From contig JABDQX010000089.1 in assembly GCA_013042035.1 (NCBI GenBank), positions 1 through 8,849 on the forward strand: a DNA stretch of 8,849 nt, written 5' to 3'. The stretch comes from Gammaproteobacteria bacterium (GTDB lineage: Bacteria; Pseudomonadota; Gammaproteobacteria; HK1). A program made the position numbers and the translations under genes. Below are positions 5,875 to 8,849 of this stretch, piece after piece. The notes beneath the pieces were generated by a model. The model did not search any database and had not been told where the DNA came from. It saw nothing but the letters and a program-made list of their open reading frames with translations. The stretch's first letter is position 1. The number at the start of each line of letters is the position of its first letter.

Positions 5875-6312
5875 ATGAAAATTGCCATAACAAGTCAAAA
5901 CCGTCGTGAAGTCACCGGTCATGCGGGCAAGTGCAGAAAATTCTGGATCTACGAGATTGCGGAAGATTCATCGCCGGTGGTGAAAGATAAAAAGCTGCTG
6001 GAATTACCCAAGGAACAATCGCTTCATGAGCATTCGGGAGCCGAGCCCCATCCACTGGATGTGGTAAACGTGTTTATAACCGGTGGAATGGGCGGCGGAA
6101 TGCGACAAAAACTGGCCCGGAAAGGTATCCGTGGAATAACGACACCGGAAACCGATCCCGACAAGGTCATCGCCGCTTTTCTGGATGGCTCTTTGGTGGA
6201 GCAATCATCCGATCATGACTGTGAGTGTTCCGGCCATGGTCATGATCATCATCACGGCGATGGACATGGCCAAAGTGTATTCCCGAAGGAGGATTTGCTG
6301 TTCAATCAGTAA
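5875..6312 (+). CDS. NifX/NafY-like iron-molybdenum cofactor-binding-domain protein with His-rich tail
   Basis: The 145-aa protein begins 'MKIAITSQNRREVTGHAGKC' and continues 'RKFWIYEI', the usual opening of the dinitrogenase iron-molybdenum cofactor biosynthesis domain. 'VVNVFITGGMGGGMRQKLARK' spans about 63-83 and 'GIRGITTPETDPDKVIAAFL' spans 84-103; these are the conserved Gly-rich turn and the last strand-helix pair. The domain ends near 107. A tail with seven His and two Cys follows (114-131), suggesting metal binding or storage. Many proteins with this domain occur without nitrogenase, and no nif gene is visible here. It lies downstream of the MBL-fold gene, probably in the same Fur-controlled transcript. 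A cytoplasmic metal-cluster carrier or metal-handling role is inferred. The domain call is firm; its cofactor is unknown. Confidence 0.85.
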   Translation: MKIAITSQNRREVTGHAGKCRKFWIYEIAEDSSPVVKDKKLLELPKEQSLHEHSGAEPHPLDVVNVFITGGMGGGMRQKLARKGIRGITTPETDPDKVIAAFLDGSLVEQSSDHDCECSGHGHDHHHGDGHGQSVFPKEDLLFNQ

Positions 6313-6444
6313 ACAATCCTGGAAGCCGGATGTACATATCACTTTGATCAAACAGGCTCTTAATATACGGAGGGCGGGCCAAGCATTGAGACCATAACAC
6401 GCCAACTTGGTTCATGAATACGATACCGGAGTCCCACCATGATC

Positions 6445-6477
6445 ACACCTGGATTTAGCGATTTCTAAAGGTGTTTT
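6445..6477 (+). terminator. Bulged hairpin, possible weak terminator after the NifX-like gene
   Basis: ACACC (6445-6449) pairs with GGTGT (6470-6474), and TTTAG (6454-6458) pairs with CTAAA (6465-6469). A 4-nt bulge (TGGA) lies on the left and the loop is CGATTT. Only a short TTTT (6474-6477) follows. It sits 133 bp after the NifX-like stop. The rest of the 6313-6557 gap shows no convincing gene. Confidence 0.35.
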
Positions 6478-6492
6478 CCAGCGTGAGCCGGG

Positions 6493-6498
6493 TATAAT
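6493..6498 (+). promoter_or_regulatory. Possible -10 element upstream of the polysaccharide block
   Basis: A perfect TATAAT lies 59 bp before the ATG at 6558. No good -35 hexamer is found 16-18 bp upstream (best GGTGTT-like) and there is no extended -10 TG. It may need an activator, or be fortuitous in AT-rich intergenic DNA. Confidence 0.35.
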
Positions 6499-6557
6499 AG
6501 GTAAGGTTCATCGTTTTTCCTACGGTAATATTGCTCCGTAAAACCACCAAGTAATTC

Positions 6558-7028
6558 ATGAGAAACCAATCCACGTCAACCATCTCTTCCAAAATAATCA
6601 CCGGAGAACTACCTGCGGATATTGTCTATCAGGCCAATCGGGTGACCTGCTATTTGCTGGCAGGCTGCCTGATCTTGATGGCTTCCGGCTGTGGCTATGT
6701 ACCCTCTGTTGACAACAGTACGATACAGTTGCCAGGGCATGGAGGACCAGCGCCGATTGGACAGGAAACCGAATTGTCTTCCTTTCTTAAAAATGCGCTG
6801 TCTCAATCCAAGGTCCGGTTTGAAAATACGCCTTGGGGCGACAAGGTCACAATACGGGCAGGAAGACTTTATTTTGCAGCCAGCGACCGTATTTGTCGCA
6901 AACTTTTTGTGCTCCCCGATGGGGGCAGCAATACTTCATCGGCTATCGCTTGCGAAACACCCGAGGGTGCCTGGGTGCCGGTTCGGGCAGTGACGGATAT
7001 TTTGGAAAGTCGTGAAAAATCCTATTAA
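6558..7028 (+). CDS. Small lipoprotein, DVU3141-like, of a polysaccharide locus
   Basis: The 156-aa product has a hydrophobic segment at about 29-44 ending in a lipobox-like sequence, LMASGC, so Cys45 is the likely lipidated residue. LLAGC at 33-37 also fits a lipobox but lies inside the hydrophobic core. The 28-residue polar N-terminus is unusually long, and no clear Shine-Dalgarno precedes 6558, so the start is uncertain; GTG at 6642 is too short on positive charge to be attractive. The mature part has 'TPWGDKVTIRAGRLYFAASD' (91-110) and then RICRK, a Trp-Gly...AAS-x-R-x-C pattern I associate with DVU3141-family proteins, with a second Cys at 132 and GAWVPVRAV near the end (137-145). It is followed after 32 bp by a polysaccharide export gene, so a role in envelope polysaccharide export is inferred from context only. 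Confidence 0.65.
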   Translation: MRNQSTSTISSKIITGELPADIVYQANRVTCYLLAGCLILMASGCGYVPSVDNSTIQLPGHGGPAPIGQETELSSFLKNALSQSKVRFENTPWGDKVTIRAGRLYFAASDRICRKLFVLPDGGSNTSSAIACETPEGAWVPVRAVTDILESREKSY

Positions 7029-7060
7029 AAAACCTATTTTGCAATACAATCCGTAGACCA

Positions 7061-8800
7061 ATGGATAGAATTGTACACGGAAGCATATTCGCTCTCGGAA
7101 GCGCTTTTATAGTGCTCCTGGCAGTAATGGCTTTCGGCGCTTCATCCGTTTCTTACGCCAGTGGTCTGGAGTACACCAGGGGTCTGGAGAATCTGGGTAT
7201 CCTGGGAGAATATGAGCAAGCCCAGCCTATTCCCGAGCCCCTCGCCGATGAACAGGTACGTACCGATTGGCATACCGGATTGTATGGCTCACTCGGCAAG
7301 GATGAACACTCGACGATTACACCTTTTGGCGCCCAATTGTTCTTCAATGGTGGATTCGGGGGGATACGAGCCGATGCGTTGAATCCTGACTATCGGTTGG
7401 TACCGGGCGATCAGGTCATATTACGGCTCTGGGGGGCAATCGAATTCGACAAGATCCTGCCGGTGGATGCCCAGGGAAATATTTTTATTCCCACGATTGG
7501 CCCGGTTATGGTGCAGGGATTGACGTATAAACAATTGGACGGAACGGTAAGTGCCGCCGTCAAATCGGTCTATCCGGAAGAGGTTTATATATACGTCAAG
7601 TTACAGGGTGTGCAACCGATTGCGGTGTTTGTTGCCGGTTATGTAAAGCGTCCCGGTCATTATGCGGGCACACCAACTGAATCTTTACTGTATTTTCTTG
7701 CCCAGGCAGACGGTATAGATGACGAGTTGGGCAGTTACCGCCAGATCAAGATCTTGCGTGGTAATCGCGTTATCGCCAAGGTCGATCTCTATGAGTTTTT
7801 GCTACGTGGCAAGCTGCCGCGCCCGCAATTTCGAGAAGGTGATACGATTCTGGTTGAGGAACGTGGCTCCGTGGTGACGGTAACGGGCGATGTGACGCGC
7901 GATTACCACTACGAGCTGACCCCGGGTAGTACGAACGGAGCCGAACTGCTGGAGCTGGCGCGGATTAAGCCGAACGTATCCCATGCTCTTTTGCGAGGCA
8001 CTCGCGCACGGGGACCGGTTTCCCTTTACCTTCCGCTGGATGCCTTCTCCCGTAAGTCACTGCAAAATGGCGACGAAGTCCTGTTCAGCGCCGACCGGCG
8101 AAATGAAACCATCGTAATCCAGTTGGAGGGTAGCTTTCATGGCGCGTCCCGTTATGCCCTGCCGAAAGATGCACGTTTGCATGAACTCCTCGATGCCATC
8201 GCCGTACCACGTAAATTGACTGACGTGAAAAGCGTTTCCTTGCGGCGGATTAGCATCGCCAATCAGCAAAAACAATCCCTGATGGAAAGCCTGCGTCGAC
8301 TGGAAACCACCTATCTCGGGGCGCCCGCCAACACGCTGGAAGAGGCCGAAATCCGTGTTCAGGAGGCGGAACTCATCAGGAAATTCGTGGGGCGGGCATC
8401 GCTGATTGAGCCGACCGGCCGTTTGGTGGTGACCCAAAACGATCGAATTATGGACGTCCGTCTGGAGGATGGCGATGTCATCACACTGCCGGAGTTCAGT
8501 GATGCCATACAAATCAGTGGCGAAGTGCTTATGCCACGAGCGGTGGTATACAAGGCGGGTCTGTCGGTGACTGACTACATCGATGGGGTTGGTGGATTCA
8601 CTCAGCATGCCGATAAAAATCGAATACTCGTGATGCGCCGTAATGGAGATGTCCGGCAGGCCTGGGATGTCGAGTTGCGTCCGGGAGATGAAATATTGGT
8701 TTTGCCATTGGTCTCTACGAAAAACCTGCAGCTTGCCAGCGCCATGGCGGAGATCCTTTATCGAATAGCCATTGCCGCGAAGGTGATTCTGGATCTCTAG
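7061..8800 (+). CDS. KpsD/Wza-type polysaccharide export protein with SLBB domains
   Basis: The 579-aa product is close in size to KpsD of group 2 capsules (about 560 aa). A signal peptide covers about 1-34, with a probable signal peptidase I site after SYA or YAS, and there is no lipobox, as in KpsD and unlike Wza. The polysaccharide export domain lies at about 108-182, starting 'NPDYRLVPGDQVILRLWG' with 'DAQGNIFIPTIGPVMVQGLT' at 136-155. SLBB-type repeats follow: 'VFVAGYVKRPGHYAGTPTES' (189-208), a second at about 270-345, a third at about 353-395, and a last one, 'ISGEVLMPRAVVYKAGLSV' (485-503), with GGFTQHADKNRILVMRRNG. The C-terminus (555-579) is a hydrophobic, possibly amphipathic helix. 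It would form the periplasmic/outer membrane conduit for capsule or exopolysaccharide. The preceding lipoprotein gene is probably co-transcribed. No transporter or glycosyltransferase is visible; they may lie to the right. Confidence 0.88.
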   Translation: MDRIVHGSIFALGSAFIVLLAVMAFGASSVSYASGLEYTRGLENLGILGEYEQAQPIPEPLADEQVRTDWHTGLYGSLGKDEHSTITPFGAQLFFNGGFGGIRADALNPDYRLVPGDQVILRLWGAIEFDKILPVDAQGNIFIPTIGPVMVQGLTYKQLDGTVSAAVKSVYPEEVYIYVKLQGVQPIAVFVAGYVKRPGHYAGTPTESLLYFLAQADGIDDELGSYRQIKILRGNRVIAKVDLYEFLLRGKLPRPQFREGDTILVEERGSVVTVTGDVTRDYHYELTPGSTNGAELLELARIKPNVSHALLRGTRARGPVSLYLPLDAFSRKSLQNGDEVLFSADRRNETIVIQLEGSFHGASRYALPKDARLHELLDAIAVPRKLTDVKSVSLRRISIANQQKQSLMESLRRLETTYLGAPANTLEEAEIRVQEAELIRKFVGRASLIEPTGRLVVTQNDRIMDVRLEDGDVITLPEFSDAIQISGEVLMPRAVVYKAGLSVTDYIDGVGGFTQHADKNRILVMRRNGDVRQAWDVELRPGDEILVLPLVSTKNLQLASAMAEILYRIAIAAKVILDL

Positions 8801-8849
8801 TGCCACGTTCCACCTTATTTTAAGCGTTCAGCGAGGCAAAAAGTGGTTA

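Noticed and set aside
5875..6312. Evidence for a nitrogen fixation locus
   Set aside because: The domain is widespread outside nitrogenase clusters, and no nif structural or assembly gene is visible in the window.
6185..6397. 70-codon + frame running from the NifX-like gene into the gap
   Set aside because: Two thirds overlaps the His-rich coding region in another frame, and the remainder is featureless; no ribosome binding site supports it.
6521..6540. Inverted repeat TACGG...CCGTA just before the lipoprotein gene, as a terminator
   Set aside because: Only five paired bases with a 10-nt AT-rich loop; too weak, and placed between the possible promoter and its gene.
8057..8806. 249-codon minus-strand frame opposite the KpsD-type gene
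   Set aside because: The + strand product shows conserved SLBB motifs throughout. The minus frame has no domain and no ribosome binding site.
8801..8849. Terminator or new gene start at the right edge
   Set aside because: No stable stem with a T-run and no start codon with a ribosome binding site are seen in these 49 bases.

Overview
The window looks like chromosomal DNA of a Gram-negative proteobacterium, most likely a gammaproteobacterium. The basis is protein character: a TolC-type outer membrane factor, periplasmic adaptors, a KpsD-type capsule export protein, a Fur-box promoter and a GTAGGG-type intergenic palindrome. No rRNA, tRNA, CRISPR array, transposase or integrase gene is visible. 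All recognised genes are on the + strand, in three blocks.

Block A (1-4705) is a secretion or efflux locus. It starts with the 3' end of a gene whose product looks like a large extracytoplasmic protein: beta-rich repeat, acidic Ser-rich linker, hydrophobic glycine/proline-rich tail. A lipidated TolC-family outer membrane factor follows 32 bp later, then a small periplasmic adaptor and a larger HlyD-type adaptor with a GAF-like domain before its single membrane helix. A rho-independent terminator closes the block at about 4677-4705. No ABC ATPase, RND pump, MFS pump or M50 peptidase is present, so the energising component is either outside the window or missing. The gaps between these genes hold several strong inverted repeats, including an 11-bp-arm palindrome over the apparent start codon of the first adaptor and an 80-bp imperfect palindrome before the second.

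Block B (4712-6312) is a two-gene unit behind a promoter (TTGCGA-17 bp-TATCAT) whose -10 lies inside a near-consensus Fur operator. It encodes a COG1237-type metallo-beta-lactamase-fold protein and a NifX/NafY-like iron-molybdenum cofactor-binding-domain protein with a His/Cys-rich tail. Iron repression of this pair is the clearest regulatory inference in the window.

Block C (about 6493-8800) begins a probable exopolysaccharide or capsule locus. It has a small DVU3141-like lipoprotein, then a 579-aa KpsD-type SLBB-domain export protein, and probably continues to the right. The 245-bp gap before it (6313-6557) has no convincing gene, only a bulged hairpin and a possible -10 box.
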